From: Prevotella multiformis DSM 16608
Lineage (GTDB): Bacteria > Bacteroidota > Bacteroidia > Bacteroidales > Bacteroidaceae
DNA length: 64,000 nt
Direction: 5' to 3'
Assembly (NCBI RefSeq): GCF_000191065.1
Contig: NZ_GL872283.1
Location: forward strand, 665,053-729,052
In this document: piece after piece, positions 18,662 to 27,512 of the stretch
Position numbering within the stretch: position 1 is the stretch's first letter
How the letters are laid out: every line of letters begins with the position of its first letter
Translations under genes and position numbers: made by a program
Notes under the pieces: model-generated
Seen by the model: the letters and a program-made list of their open reading frames with translations, nothing else
The model's database searches: none
What the model was told of the DNA's origin: nothing

Positions 18662-18767
18662 GATGGTGTACAGTAAGGTGGAATTGACTATAAGGCTCTT
18701 AAGATAGTAGAAATAAGTGTAAATGAGTTAGTAAATAGAGGTTAACATTAAATTATAAGGTTGAAAA

Positions 18768-19376
18768 ATGAACTGGATAAAAATAAACAATATACGCTGG
18801 AAGACAATAGAAAATATACTCTTTGTAATAGCTATTCTATCATTAATAGGACTAACAATAGTGATTTTTTCAATGGAAAAATTAAAATTAGAAGGAACTT
18901 TAATAGTAGGAATACTTACAGCTTTTGTTAGCACAATGGAAATTTCCGCAACTATAAAACAATCAAGTAAAAATACTTTTATCAATACCATAACAATTGC
19001 TCGAAAGGAATATATGGCAGAACTTCGTAAAGCTGTTGAAGAGTTTTGTGTAACTGCTGAAAGAAACGACAATGATAGGTTGAAAGAATTGTCGTATAAA
19101 TTAAAATTGTTGATGAATCCTGCTGATAAGGATAATGAGCATTGGGATAGGAAAGCTATTGAAATGATTGATAAAATAGTCCAAGCAGAGAATAAAACAG
19201 AAGATATTGATAGTTTCATAACACTAATGCAATCATGGCTTGCTCTTGAATGGCATGGAATGAGAGAAGAAGCTAAAAAAGGAATAATGAGCAAAGAAGA
19301 TAAAAAAACTTTGCTGGATACTGAATATAGTAAATATACAGAATGGATGGAGGAAAAAGACAATGGACAAGAATAG
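18768..19376 (+). CDS. two-helix membrane protein of unknown function
   Basis: This 202-residue AT-rich protein has two hydrophobic helices near the start (ILFVIAILSLIGLTIVIFS at about 17-35 and GTLIVGILTAFVSTMEIS at about 43-60), then a charged, all-helical cytoplasmic domain of about 140 residues with a conserved-looking SWLALEWHGMREEA segment. I do not recognise the family. Its last 14 bases overlap the start of dinD, so the pair is co-translated. Composition differs from the core genes, suggesting it arrived with its neighbours. A role in sensing damage or in defence is inference from context. Confidence 0.6.
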   Translation: MNWIKINNIRWKTIENILFVIAILSLIGLTIVIFSMEKLKLEGTLIVGILTAFVSTMEISATIKQSSKNTFINTITIARKEYMAELRKAVEEFCVTAERNDNDRLKELSYKLKLLMNPADKDNEHWDRKAIEMIDKIVQAENKTEDIDSFITLMQSWLALEWHGMREEAKKGIMSKEDKKTLLDTEYSKYTEWMEEKDNGQE

Positions 19377-20242
19377 CATATTACAATATAAATCATCGTT
19401 CGATAGTATTGTCAGATACATTGAGAGTGACGATAGCGAAGAACAGGTAGAAGTTTGGTTTGCACGTGAACTGCAAACAATATTAGGCTATGCACGTTGG
19501 GAGAACTTTCTTGTTGCCATACGACGGGCAGTAGATTCGTGTAAAGCACAAGGAATCAATGTTGATGATCATTTTCGTGAGGTCACGAAAATGATAGAAA
19601 TAGGCAAAGGCGGAAAACGAGAAGTATCCGACTTTATGCTTACTCGCTACGCCTGCTACCTTATCGCTCAAAACGGTGATCCAAAGAAAGAAGAAATTGC
19701 ATTCGCCCAAAGCTACTTTGCTGTACAAACACGAAAAGCAGAGTTAATAGAAGAGCGACTGAACCTGTTATCTCGTTTAGAAACCCGTGATAAATTGAGA
19801 ATGGCAGAAAAACAATTGTCGCAGAACATATATCAGCGAGGAGTTGATGACAAAGGCTTCGGGCGCATACGTTCTAAAGGTGATACGGCACTTTTCGGAG
19901 GACACACCACTGAAGATATGAAGAACCGATTGGGGGTGAAATCTAACAGACCGCTGGCTGACTTTCTGCCCACCCTTACCATAGCTGCCAAGAACCTTGC
20001 TACGGAAATGACCAACTACAACGTAGAAAACAAAGACCTGCATGGAGAACTACCTATTTACGCACGAACACGTCCAGAACAACCAAAGTGTGCGTGATAT
20101 GTTGGGACAGCGAGGCATCAAGCCTGGAAAACTTCCTCCCGCAGAAGATATTAAGAAATTGGAACGCAAGGTTGCGCGAGACGAGAAAAAGATAGAACAA
20201 GCCTCACAAAAACTACCGAAGAACAAAAATGGAGATTCATAA
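19363..20242 (+). pseudogene. dinD: DNA-damage-inducible protein D, frameshifted
   Basis: The first frame (19363-20097) gives the DinD body: VEVWFARELQTILGYARWENF, then IGKGGKREVSDFMLTRYACYL (split by the repeated helices), then FGRIRSKGDTALFGG. DinD in E. coli is SOS-induced and inhibits RecA-filament activity. The conserved end (FTHEHVQNNQSVRDMLGQRG, then PPAEDIKKLERKV) continues in another frame to 20242. The break is at about 20047: GGAGAACTACC reads as one extra C relative to GGAGAATACC, which would restore GEYLFTHEH. The product therefore ends early with about 18 foreign residues unless the shift is corrected or is a sequencing error. It overlaps genes on both sides. Confidence 0.8.
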
Positions 20243-20870
20243 TATATTAAACAAGATACTGCAAATAGAGCATGGCTTTCAGCACATCATTGATGGAGCC
20301 GACGAGATCCTTTCTACATACTCAAAAGAACAATGCTTTGAATTAGCACTTGAATTGTTAAAGCACGAAGCCTATCAAGCCCGAATGTTGGCAACAACGA
20401 TATTGGGTAGATTGGCAACAGAGGATAATAATGCACTTTGTTTTTTGAAAGAACAAGTAAGCACCGATGAGAATTGGCGTGTGCAGGAAATGCTTGCAAA
20501 GGCTTTCGATGAAGTTTGCAAACACAGAGGATATGAAATGTCCTTACCGCTCATAGAAGAGTGGATAAATGACGATAATCCGAATGTTGTCCGTGCCGTA
20601 ACAGAGGGATTGAGAATTTGGACAAGTCGCCCGTTCTTCAAAGAAAATCCATCGGAGGCTATTGCTCTAATCAGTAAGCACAAAGCACATGAGAGCGAGT
20701 ATCTTCGGAAATCCGTGGGAAACGCTTTGAGGGATATAAGCAAGAAACATCGTGAATTGATACGGAAGGAAGTGCAGCAATGGGATTTATCCAATCCACG
20801 AGTTATGTTTACTTATAAACTTGTGTTAAGAAACAAATCCCTGCTGTCATTAATAGACGATAAAGAATAG
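20229..20870 (+). CDS. AlkD-like DNA alkylation repair / HEAT-repeat protein
   Basis: This 213-residue all-helical protein has HEAT-type repeats, for example YQARMLATTILGRLA, WRVQEMLAKAFDEVC, NPNVVRAVTEGLRIW and EYLRKSVGNALRDIS. This is the fold of AlkD-type DNA glycosylases, which flip and release alkylated bases. The pattern NVVRAVTEGLRIWTSRPFF is close to the DNA-facing repeat of that family. The start codon overlaps the last bases of dinD, so the three genes (membrane protein, dinD, AlkD-like) form one translation-coupled run. Whether it keeps glycosylase activity or is only a DNA-binding relative cannot be told from sequence alone. Confidence 0.75.
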   Translation: MEIHNILNKILQIEHGFQHIIDGADEILSTYSKEQCFELALELLKHEAYQARMLATTILGRLATEDNNALCFLKEQVSTDENWRVQEMLAKAFDEVCKHRGYEMSLPLIEEWINDDNPNVVRAVTEGLRIWTSRPFFKENPSEAIALISKHKAHESEYLRKSVGNALRDISKKHRELIRKEVQQWDLSNPRVMFTYKLVLRNKSLLSLIDDKE

Positions 20871-20956
20871 ATGATAAAACAGGCGCACCAGTAACCCCCT
20901 GTATTGTTTTTATTTCCTCTGTCAAGCAACCCGCAATCCGACATCGTATTTCAAGT

Positions 20957-20990
20957 CCCCTCCTTTGGGGAGGGGATGGGGCTTGACCGG
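20957..20990. repeat. GC-rich palindromic interspersed repeat
   Basis: CCCCTCCTTTGGGGAGGGG followed by a G-rich tail is a member of the family found between the etf genes (31240, 32345, 32517). Confidence 0.75.
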
Positions 20991-21071
20991 TTTGCTGTCT
21001 TGCTGGGGGTAGGGCTTATATAATTGTGTTAAAAATATGCCGCAAGGCAATACTTTCTACAAAGAAAACAT

Positions 21072-21079
21072 TACTTTTG
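21072..21079 (+). promoter_or_regulatory. -7 box for ddh
   Basis: TACTTTTG fits TAnnTTTG and is about 43 bases before the ddh start. No well-spaced TTTG is seen upstream. Confidence 0.55.
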
Positions 21080-21121
21080 CAGATGTATAAATAGTACTAA
21101 TTATAATAAGGTAAAAGGAAT

Positions 21122-22021
21122 ATGAAAAAGATCAGAGCAGCCGTTGTAGGCTATGGCAATATCGGTCAGTACAGCGTCCAGGCATTGGAAGCTGCAAAAG
21201 ATTTCGAGATTGCAGGTATCGTACGCCGTCAGGGTGACAAGGACAAGCCCCGGGAACTCGCCCCGTATGAGGTGGTTGACGACATTACCAAGCTCAAGGA
21301 TGTGGACGTAGCTATCCTTGCCACACCTACCCGCAAGTGTCCGGAATATTCCGAGAAAATCACGGCACTGGGTATCAACACCGTTGACTCGTTCGACATT
21401 CACGGTTCTATCCTCGACTACCGTACGAAGCAGATGGAGAACAACAAGCGCACGAATACCGTCAGTGTGATTTCAGCAGGCTGGGATCCGGGTTCTGATT
21501 CTATCGTACGTGTGCTGCTGGAAAGCCTTGCACCGGAAGGTCTTTCCTATACCAACTTCGGTCCGGGCCGTTCCATGGGACACTCTGTCGTCGCCCGCAG
21601 CAAGAAAGGGGTGAAGGACGCATTATCCATGACCATTCCTCTCGGCGAGGGAATCCACCGCCGTATGGTCTATGTGGAACTGGAAGAGGGGGCGACCCTC
21701 GAGGAGGTAACCAAGGAAATCAAGGCCGACGACTACTTCGCCCACGACGAGCTGCACGTGTTTGCCGTACCGAGCGTGGCTGCCCTGAACGATGTCGGGC
21801 ATGGCGTTCACATGACACGCAAGGGCGTGAGCGGGAAGACGCACAATCAGCGTTTCTCATTCGACATGAGCATCAACAACCCGGCTCTTACGGCGCAGGT
21901 GCTCGTGAATGTGGCGCGTGCCAGCTTCCGCCTTGCACCGGGCTGCTATACAATGCCCGAAATCCCGGTCATCGATATGCTGCCGGGCAGCCGTGAGGAC
22001 GTTATCGCAACGCTGGTTTAG
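21122..22021 (+). CDS. ddh: meso-diaminopimelate D-dehydrogenase
   Basis: This 299-residue NADPH-dependent enzyme (EC 1.4.1.16) makes meso-diaminopimelate directly from tetrahydrodipicolinate and ammonia, giving a one-step branch of lysine and peptidoglycan precursor synthesis. The N-terminal Rossmann motif is VVGYGNIGQYS (8-18). The family signature VISAGWDPGSDSI and the substrate-pocket region FGPGRSMGHSV are intact. The C-terminal dimerisation part ends IDMLPGSREDVIATLV. Length is normal for the family. A -7 box lies upstream and a stem-loop (22059-22096) directly after the stop. Confidence 0.95.
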   Translation: MKKIRAAVVGYGNIGQYSVQALEAAKDFEIAGIVRRQGDKDKPRELAPYEVVDDITKLKDVDVAILATPTRKCPEYSEKITALGINTVDSFDIHGSILDYRTKQMENNKRTNTVSVISAGWDPGSDSIVRVLLESLAPEGLSYTNFGPGRSMGHSVVARSKKGVKDALSMTIPLGEGIHRRMVYVELEEGATLEEVTKEIKADDYFAHDELHVFAVPSVAALNDVGHGVHMTRKGVSGKTHNQRFSFDMSINNPALTAQVLVNVARASFRLAPGCYTMPEIPVIDMLPGSREDVIATLV

Positions 22022-22058
22022 AATGATGGCTTATGGGCTGAGAAGCCTTGTTGATCTT

Positions 22059-22096
22059 ATTGGTCTTATTCGCCTGACAAGGGCGATAAGGCCAAT
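22059..22096 (+). terminator. stem-loop after ddh
   Basis: TTGGTCTTATTCGCC pairs with GGCGATAAGGCCAA across a short loop with one bulge, followed by TAATCTTTT. It separates ddh from the PH-domain gene. Confidence 0.55.
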
Positions 22097-22111
22097 AATC
22101 TTTTGCGCAAT

Positions 22112-22513
22112 ATGAGAACTTTCCGACATAAAGTGACGATAAACGATGCAGGAGCCATCGTGGTGTTTGGCTTGGGATCCTTTTTCTGTCTGTGGAACAG
22201 GACGAACAGCCTGATGATTCTCCTCGGTGTCCTCCTGGTTGTCGTGACCATCCGGGCTGTGGACCGTGCCATCCATACGGAATATGTGCTGACTGATGAC
22301 GGCGTGCTGCAGGTGAAGACAGGACGGGTCGGCCGGACAAGACGGATAGAACTGAAGAAAATAAAGAAGATAGGGAAACGTCCGTTTGCCTTCCGTTTAG
22401 GTGTCTACGCACTGATAGAGCTGGTGGACGGAAGCGTTGTCAGCGTTCAGCCTGATAATATGGACGGTTTCCTGTCAGCCCTTGGAAAACGGATAGAAAC
22501 GAAAGAGAAATGA
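22112..22513 (+). CDS. small membrane protein with bacterial PH-like domain
   Basis: The protein is 133 residues from ATG 22112; a TTG three codons earlier is less likely. Two hydrophobic segments (about 13-25 and 31-45, LMILLGVLLVVVTI) anchor it. The cytoplasmic part (YVLTDDGVLQVKTGRVGRTRRIELKKIKKI) has the strand pattern of bacterial PH domains of the YdbS/YdbT kind. The function of these is not established; membrane-associated scaffolding is a common guess. Its stop overlaps the ATG of the PBP4-type gene by four bases, pointing to a shared envelope context. Confidence 0.65.
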   Translation: MRTFRHKVTINDAGAIVVFGLGSFFCLWNRTNSLMILLGVLLVVVTIRAVDRAIHTEYVLTDDGVLQVKTGRVGRTRRIELKKIKKIGKRPFAFRLGVYALIELVDGSVVSVQPDNMDGFLSALGKRIETKEK

Positions 22514-23823
22514 GATTGAGACTCTTCCCGGCACTGCTTCTCGGTGTCGTGTTAAGCCTGCCGGTACAGGCGCAGGTCAGTTTAGACAGCACGATGGTTG
22601 CAGACACCATCGTCTCGAAGGCTTTTGCAGTACTGCCGGAGAACGATGATTCCGTCAGCGAGGAAGAAGATACGGACAGTATTATCCCGGCCTTCTCTAC
22701 AGACAGCCTGCTCAGCTGGCAGGAGAATGCCGTAATGCGGCTGGACGGCATACTCCGCAGCCCGTTGCTGGAGACAGTGCAGACGAGTGTGATGGTTTGG
22801 GATCTGACCGATGATGTACCTGTCTATCAGTTCCGTGAATGCCTCCATCTGCGCCCGGCATCCACGATGAAGTGCGTCACTGCCATTGCAGCCTTGGACA
22901 GGCTCGGAGCCGACTACGATTTCCGGACACGTGTTTACTGCACTGGCGAGATGGACGATTCCACACTCGTTCTGCATGGCGACCTCTATTGCGTGGGCGG
23001 TATGGATCCGATGCTCTCGTCCTCGGACCTGGCAGAGATGGCACGTGTCATACGCAATCATGGCATCACGTGTGTAGAGGGCAATCTCTATACCGACTTC
23101 TCCTTCAAGGACCGCGACCGGCTGGGGAAAGGCTGGTGCTGGGACGACAAGAATCCTGTGCTCTCGCCGCTGCTTGTTGATCGCAAGGATGACTTCGCCG
23201 ACCGTTTCCGCCGCCGATTGTCGGAGGCGGGTGTAACGGTGAATGGTATTACCGCCGACCGGCAGCTTCCTGACAGTGCCCGGCTGCTGACGATGCAGAC
23301 GCACTCCGTCCGCCAGGTGCTTCGCCGCATGATGAAGGTGAGCGACAATCTCCATGCCGAGTCGCTGTTCTACCAGCTGGCTGCCAGCGGCGGTACACGG
23401 TGGGCATCGGCACGCCAGGCACGGCAGTATGCGTATTCTCTCTTCAGCCGTATCGGGCTGAATCCCCGTGACTATTATGTTGCTGACGGGTCCGGTCTCT
23501 CTCTGTATAATTACGTGAGTACCGAACTTGAGACAAGGCTGCTGCGGTATGCCTTCCAGCATCCGGAAATCTATGAAGCCCTGCATGAGGCTCTGCCGGT
23601 GGCAGGCGTGGACGGAACCTTGCGGAAACGGATGCGCGGCACGGCTGCGGCCGGCAATGTGCGGGCCAAGACGGGCACGGTGAAGGGTGTCAGTTCGCTG
23701 GCGGGTTACCTCACGGCTTCCAACGGTCACCTGCTCTGTTTCTCGGTCATCTGCAACGGCGGACTCTCCAACGGTCCTATGCGCAACCTGCAGAACAAGA
23801 TCTGTGTGGCACTGTGCCAATAG
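22510..23823 (+). CDS. dacB: D-alanyl-D-alanine carboxypeptidase/endopeptidase (PBP4, S13)
   Basis: This 437-residue periplasmic penicillin-binding protein trims or cleaves peptidoglycan cross-links. A signal peptide ends near PVQAQ (22). All three serine-transferase motifs are present: SxxK as Ser118-Thr-Met-Lys121 (ASTMK), SxN as Ser278-Asp-Asn280 and KTG at 387-389. The large insert between the first two motifs (VLHGDLYCVGGMDPML to KDDFADRF) is the family S13 hallmark. An acidic, Ser-rich stretch (45-60) follows the signal peptide. It is coupled to the PH-domain gene by a four-base overlap and followed after 22 bases by the channel gene. Confidence 0.93.
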   Translation: MRLRLFPALLLGVVLSLPVQAQVSLDSTMVADTIVSKAFAVLPENDDSVSEEEDTDSIIPAFSTDSLLSWQENAVMRLDGILRSPLLETVQTSVMVWDLTDDVPVYQFRECLHLRPASTMKCVTAIAALDRLGADYDFRTRVYCTGEMDDSTLVLHGDLYCVGGMDPMLSSSDLAEMARVIRNHGITCVEGNLYTDFSFKDRDRLGKGWCWDDKNPVLSPLLVDRKDDFADRFRRRLSEAGVTVNGITADRQLPDSARLLTMQTHSVRQVLRRMMKVSDNLHAESLFYQLAASGGTRWASARQARQYAYSLFSRIGLNPRDYYVADGSGLSLYNYVSTELETRLLRYAFQHPEIYEALHEALPVAGVDGTLRKRMRGTAAAGNVRAKTGTVKGVSSLAGYLTASNGHLLCFSVICNGGLSNGPMRNLQNKICVALCQ

Positions 23824-23845
23824 CTTATGAAATTAGGATTTGTGA

Positions 23846-25060
23846 ATGATGAATTTCAAATTAACACCTCCCCGTCATTTTGTCAACGACGCACTTGAAG
23901 AAATCAGAATCTTCGTAGAGAACATTATCCTTTCGTTGGGTGTACACGGCCATGCCGTACCCGTCGTGCGCCATGTGTTGCTGGCCGTGGTTGCCCTCCT
24001 GCTGGCATTTTTTGCCGAACGGCTCTGTAAGTATATCCTCGTGCCGCTCATTCTCCGGCTGGTGAAGCGCACCGAAGCGCACTGGGATGATGTTGTCTTC
24101 GATCGTCAGGTACTGCGCACAGCCTGCCACATTGCCCCTGCACTGGTGATATGGCAGCTGATGCCGCTTGTCTTCTATCAGTTCCCCATGGTGCAGGAAA
24201 TACTGCGTCGGCTCACGGCAGTCTATCTCACCATTGCCGCGACACGTCTGATTACCGGCATCATCGACCGGCTGCGTTATCTGAACACCCGCCCCGGCAG
24301 TTCCACGAGCCAGTATCTCAAGTCGTTCTGCGGCGTACTGAAGATTCTTGCCATCTTTATCGCCGTGGTTGTCGTCATCGGTATTCTCATCAACCGTAGT
24401 CCGATGGCATTGCTTGCCGGTCTGGGAGCGACTTCGGCTGTCCTCATGCTGGTGTTCAAGGACACCATCGACGGCCTCGTCGCCGGCATCCGGCTGACCA
24501 GCAACGAGATGATACACATCGGAGACCATATCACCGTACCCGGCGGATTCGTGGACGGAACGGTCATGGACATCACACTCACTACCGTAAAGGTGCGGCA
24601 GGCCGACAATACCATCACCACCGTACCGCCCCTGACACTCGTCAGCGGTATCTTCCAGAACTGGAAAGGGGTGCAGGATGTGGACGGACAGCGGGTGAAG
24701 AAGATGGTCTACTTCGATGTGCGCAGCATCCGTGTAGTGGATGACAGCCTTCGGAAGCAGCTTCTGGAACAGGGATTCGTGAAGGAGGAGGAGCTGAAGG
24801 GTGAGGTCATCAACATGGCACTCTTCCGCCATTATATGGAGCATTACCTTGCCAAACGGGAAGATGTCAATGAGAAGATGACGCTCCTCGTGCGCCAGCT
24901 GGAGGCCACACAGGCGGGTGTGCCGATCGAACTCTATTTCTTCCTACGCACAAAAGACTGGATTCCCTACGAGCATTCGATGGCCGATATTCTCGAGCAC
25001 GTTTATGCGTATGCCAATGCCTTCGGCCTGAAAATCTACGAGCAGACCCCTGTACAGTAA
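23846..25060 (+). CDS. mechanosensitive ion channel, MscS family (YbdG-like)
   Basis: This 404-residue inner-membrane channel protects against osmotic downshock. Hydrophobic helices lie near 40-62, 95-115, 120-140 and 165-185. The pore-lining TM3 is clear (LLAGLGATSAVLMLVFKDTI then DGLVAGIRL, about 190-215), followed by the MscS beta domain (IGDHITVPG..GTVMDITLTTVKVR, TTVPPLTLVS) and an alpha/beta C-terminal cage. Length and the long N-terminal membrane region match the miniconductance YbdG type better than E. coli MscS (286 residues). A strong hairpin (25067-25107) follows the stop. Confidence 0.9.
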   Translation: MMNFKLTPPRHFVNDALEEIRIFVENIILSLGVHGHAVPVVRHVLLAVVALLLAFFAERLCKYILVPLILRLVKRTEAHWDDVVFDRQVLRTACHIAPALVIWQLMPLVFYQFPMVQEILRRLTAVYLTIAATRLITGIIDRLRYLNTRPGSSTSQYLKSFCGVLKILAIFIAVVVVIGILINRSPMALLAGLGATSAVLMLVFKDTIDGLVAGIRLTSNEMIHIGDHITVPGGFVDGTVMDITLTTVKVRQADNTITTVPPLTLVSGIFQNWKGVQDVDGQRVKKMVYFDVRSIRVVDDSLRKQLLEQGFVKEEELKGEVINMALFRHYMEHYLAKREDVNEKMTLLVRQLEATQAGVPIELYFFLRTKDWIPYEHSMADILEHVYAYANAFGLKIYEQTPVQ

Positions 25061-25066
25061 GCCCTT

Positions 25067-25107
25067 CCTCCTTATTCCCATCTCCTTTCGGGTGGGGAAT
25101 AAGGAGG
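25067..25107 (+). terminator. terminator after MscS-family gene
   Basis: CCTCCTTATTCCCA pairs with the downstream GGGGAATAAGGAGG, a 13-14 bp stem with a 13-base loop, seven bases after the stop codon. Confidence 0.75.
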
Positions 25108-25178
25108 CCGCTTGCATCGTTCCTGCATCAGATAGCGTTTTTTATTACCGAAAAAGCTTCCAACTGGAAAAAAAACAG

Positions 25179-25186
25179 TATATTTG
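25179..25186 (+). promoter_or_regulatory. -7 box for the lipoprotein gene
   Basis: TATATTTG fits TAnnTTTG and lies 40 bases before the ATG at 25226. Confidence 0.55.
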
Positions 25187-25225
25187 CACTGTACTTCTAT
25201 CGGATTGACTAACTTTTAAACAGGA

Positions 25226-25753
25226 ATGAACATGAAACAACTGAAAACAATCAAGCGTCTGACTGCCTTCGGCCTGTTGGTACTGATGACCGCCTGCTCC
25301 ACAGAGAATACCGTTATCGGAAATGTCGGAGTAAGTGATGTGAAGTCGTCAGGCTGCAAGGCCTCTGCCTCGCGGCTGGATTCCCGCCCTGAATACTATA
25401 ACAATTTTGTAGGACAGAAGTCTGTGCTGCATCTTACGCTCGGTGCGGATAACATCGTCAATGCACGCTTTGCCGACTTTATGGACAACTGTTCTATCGA
25501 ACTGTTCCATGTTGATGCAAGCAGCAGCGAGGGAAAAATCGTCCTCGTTCTGTACCCCGATAAGGATATGGCGACAAACTGCATTTGCCGGTATGATGTC
25601 GACTTCAAGATGCAGAACATCGTTCCCGGCAGCTATCAGCTGGAGGTGTACCATACTGCTGCCGACAAGCAGGTCAGCAAGGGTAATAGGGTTTATAGCG
25701 GCACCGTAAGCCTGGAGAATGGGAAAGAGGTTGTGCTGACAATGAGCTGGTAG
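25226..25753 (+). CDS. small lipoprotein of unknown function
   Basis: This 175-residue protein has a typical lipoprotein signal, LLVLMTACS with the Cys at about residue 24; a second ATG two codons in (MKQL) is an equally possible start. The rest is beta-rich with no motif I recognise (VLHLTLGADNIVNARFADF, PGSYQLEVYHTAAD). It resembles an immunoglobulin-like carrier domain rather than an enzyme. It stands alone between the terminator at 25067 and a converging ATPase/DUF4276 pair. Confidence 0.65.
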   Translation: MNMKQLKTIKRLTAFGLLVLMTACSTENTVIGNVGVSDVKSSGCKASASRLDSRPEYYNNFVGQKSVLHLTLGADNIVNARFADFMDNCSIELFHVDASSSEGKIVLVLYPDKDMATNCICRYDVDFKMQNIVPGSYQLEVYHTAADKQVSKGNRVYSGTVSLENGKEVVLTMSW

Positions 25754-25762
25754 GAGGATAGT

Positions 25763-25818
25763 GTGGAAAGTATGGTCGTGTTACCCTTTTATTCAAGGGC
25801 TGCTTCCATACTTTCCAC
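25763..25818. terminator. inverted repeat at a convergent gene end
   Basis: GTGGAAAGTATGG (25763-25775) and CCATACTTTCCAC (25806-25818) pair perfectly across a loop that contains a smaller CCCTT/AAGGG stem. The right arm lies in the last codons of the DUF4276 gene. It probably ends transcription from both sides. Confidence 0.55.
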
Positions 25819-26454
25819 CCATGTTTTGAATCTTGGGCATTTCTCCAGCAGTTCAGATATCCCCACAGTATTGATAATATCTATTCCATGTAACACTTTG
25901 TTATAACCGGGGATAAGTTTTTTCAATCGCACGGAAGGAGCCGTGTCGGGGTGGTTGTTAATGTCTTCGGGATTAGGATGTTGTTGGATGACATCTATTA
26001 ATCCTTTGTAATCCATTTCGTTTCTTTCAAACAGGGAGTCTATCCCATTGATGGAAGCAAACACCAAAGCCTCAAATTCATGAAGTTGGATATAGGGGAT
26101 GAAGTTATCGAATTGATGTTTTCGAGTGTCTTCCAAGTCTTTCTTTATTCTTGTTTCGAGCAGATCTGCTTGTTCCTTGTGCGTTTGTGTTGCTGTCAGA
26201 TCACTGAAACCGGGAAAGTCTGAAGGCAGACGGTAGAAATCTATCATCATTGATACGATTACATCTTTTTCATATATTGTGTTCAGAATGTCCTTTTTGA
26301 TATAAGAGTATTTGGAAACTCCCCCATGCGAGTGTTTTGTCTTGAAGCATTGTATGGTATTATACAGTCCTTTGGAACAGAAAAAAGGACGGAGTATATT
26401 ATTGACGAAACTTTCTTCGGTTTCGCCTTCTACGATTATTACCAGTCTTTTCAT
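25789..26454 (-). CDS. DUF4276 (TOPRIM-like) protein paired with AAA ATPase
   Basis: This 221-residue DUF4276 protein opens with LVIIVEGETEESFV, the acidic strand of a TOPRIM-like fold, and has MMIDFYRLPSDFPG with a second acidic site and HEFEALVFASI, all typical of the family. DUF4276 and RloB-type TOPRIM proteins act beside ABC-type ATPases in anti-phage modules such as AbiL and RloAB, where they are thought to be the nuclease or effector. The start overlaps the ATPase stop by four bases (ATGA). This is a complete, intact gene; a defence role is inferred from family and pairing. Confidence 0.8.
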   Translation of the reverse strand: MKRLVIIVEGETEESFVNNILRPFFCSKGLYNTIQCFKTKHSHGGVSKYSYIKKDILNTIYEKDVIVSMMIDFYRLPSDFPGFSDLTATQTHKEQADLLETRIKKDLEDTRKHQFDNFIPYIQLHEFEALVFASINGIDSLFERNEMDYKGLIDVIQQHPNPEDINNHPDTAPSVRLKKLIPGYNKVLHGIDIINTVGISELLEKCPRFKTWVESMEAALE

Positions 26455-27512
26455 AGCAATTTTGGTTGTCCGTTAATTATGCTTTTTGTCCATAATTCTC
26501 CTAAAGAGTAATCATTTAACCAGCTTTGCAGTGTGTCGTTGTTCAGTCTGTTGAAAGAGGATTGCCTGTCCTTGCGGTCTACAGTGATAATATCTTCAGC
26601 ATCAAAGTTGTTGATAAGGTTTACCGACTGTGTGGATATGATAACCTGACAATCTCTGGAGGCAACAGATTTTATCATACCAGCCAGCTTGACGATAGCT
26701 GTCGGGTGCAGGCCCAGTTCTGGTTCGTCAATGATAATGACTTTGGGCAAGACAGGTTGTTGCAGTAGTGTGGCAAGAGCGATGAACCGTATGCTGCCAT
26801 CAGATAAATCATTGGCATCGAAATACTTCTCGTTATTTTCCATATCACTCCACTGTAAGTTGATCTGGCTTTCGTCGAGCAGAGATGGTGCAAGAGAGAA
26901 ATTACCAAAGTAAGGCATAACAGAACGGATCGTCAGTTCTATCCTTTTCAGTGTCTTGGGATGTTTCTCTTGCAGCATATAGAGAAAGGCAGGAAGGTTA
27001 CTTCCGTCAGTCTTGAGAAAACGGTTGTCATTGATATTTGCACTGCTTCTCAACGGTGCGTCTTTACTTGTGTCATGGAAGTGGAAAATCTTGTAACTTT
27101 GGAGGTATTCTCTCAGCCACTTGTCGCTAAAGGTGGTTGAGTCTTTGATATAACTTTCATCTAAGTTAGAGACAACGTTGGGTCTTGATTGGTAGTAGCT
27201 TCTTTCTTCGGCGATAAACAGACTTCCGTTGTTCCGTGCCTGAAGCGTTACCCCATAGGCATTGTCGCCAAATTCCAGATAGCCTTTCAGTTCTTTGGTT
27301 TGTTTTCGCCCATAATGAAACAGTCTTTCTGCACTGTTCTGCATCGTATAGTTGTGCAGACGTTGCTCATAGATGATGTTTATCAGTCTGAAAAAAGAAA
27401 TGAAGTTGGTTTTGCCAACACCATTTGAACCAATCAGTATATTGATCGGTCTCAATTCTAAATCTACGTGGTGGATAGATTTGTAACCATCTATGATAAT
27501 TCTGTTCAGCAT
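26451..27512 (-). CDS. AAA (ABC/RecF-type) ATPase of a putative defence pair
   Basis: The protein is 353 residues from the ATG at 27512; a GTG 23 codons upstream precedes sequence unlike the family. The Walker A is IGSNGVGKTNFI (about 29-40). The ABC-like signature is LSDGSIRFIAL, the Walker B VIIIDEPELGLHP, and ISTQSVNLIN occupies the switch position. These features define the AAA_21/OLD-like ATPases that partner TOPRIM proteins. There is no coiled-coil zinc hook, so it is not a Rad50. It is cotranscribed with DUF4276. The ATPase probably senses a trigger and releases or activates its partner, as in PARIS- and AbiL-like systems; that is inference. Confidence 0.82.
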   Translation of the reverse strand: MLNRIIIDGYKSIHHVDLELRPINILIGSNGVGKTNFISFFRLINIIYEQRLHNYTMQNSAERLFHYGRKQTKELKGYLEFGDNAYGVTLQARNNGSLFIAEERSYYQSRPNVVSNLDESYIKDSTTFSDKWLREYLQSYKIFHFHDTSKDAPLRSSANINDNRFLKTDGSNLPAFLYMLQEKHPKTLKRIELTIRSVMPYFGNFSLAPSLLDESQINLQWSDMENNEKYFDANDLSDGSIRFIALATLLQQPVLPKVIIIDEPELGLHPTAIVKLAGMIKSVASRDCQVIISTQSVNLINNFDAEDIITVDRKDRQSSFNRLNNDTLQSWLNDYSLGELWTKSIINGQPKLL

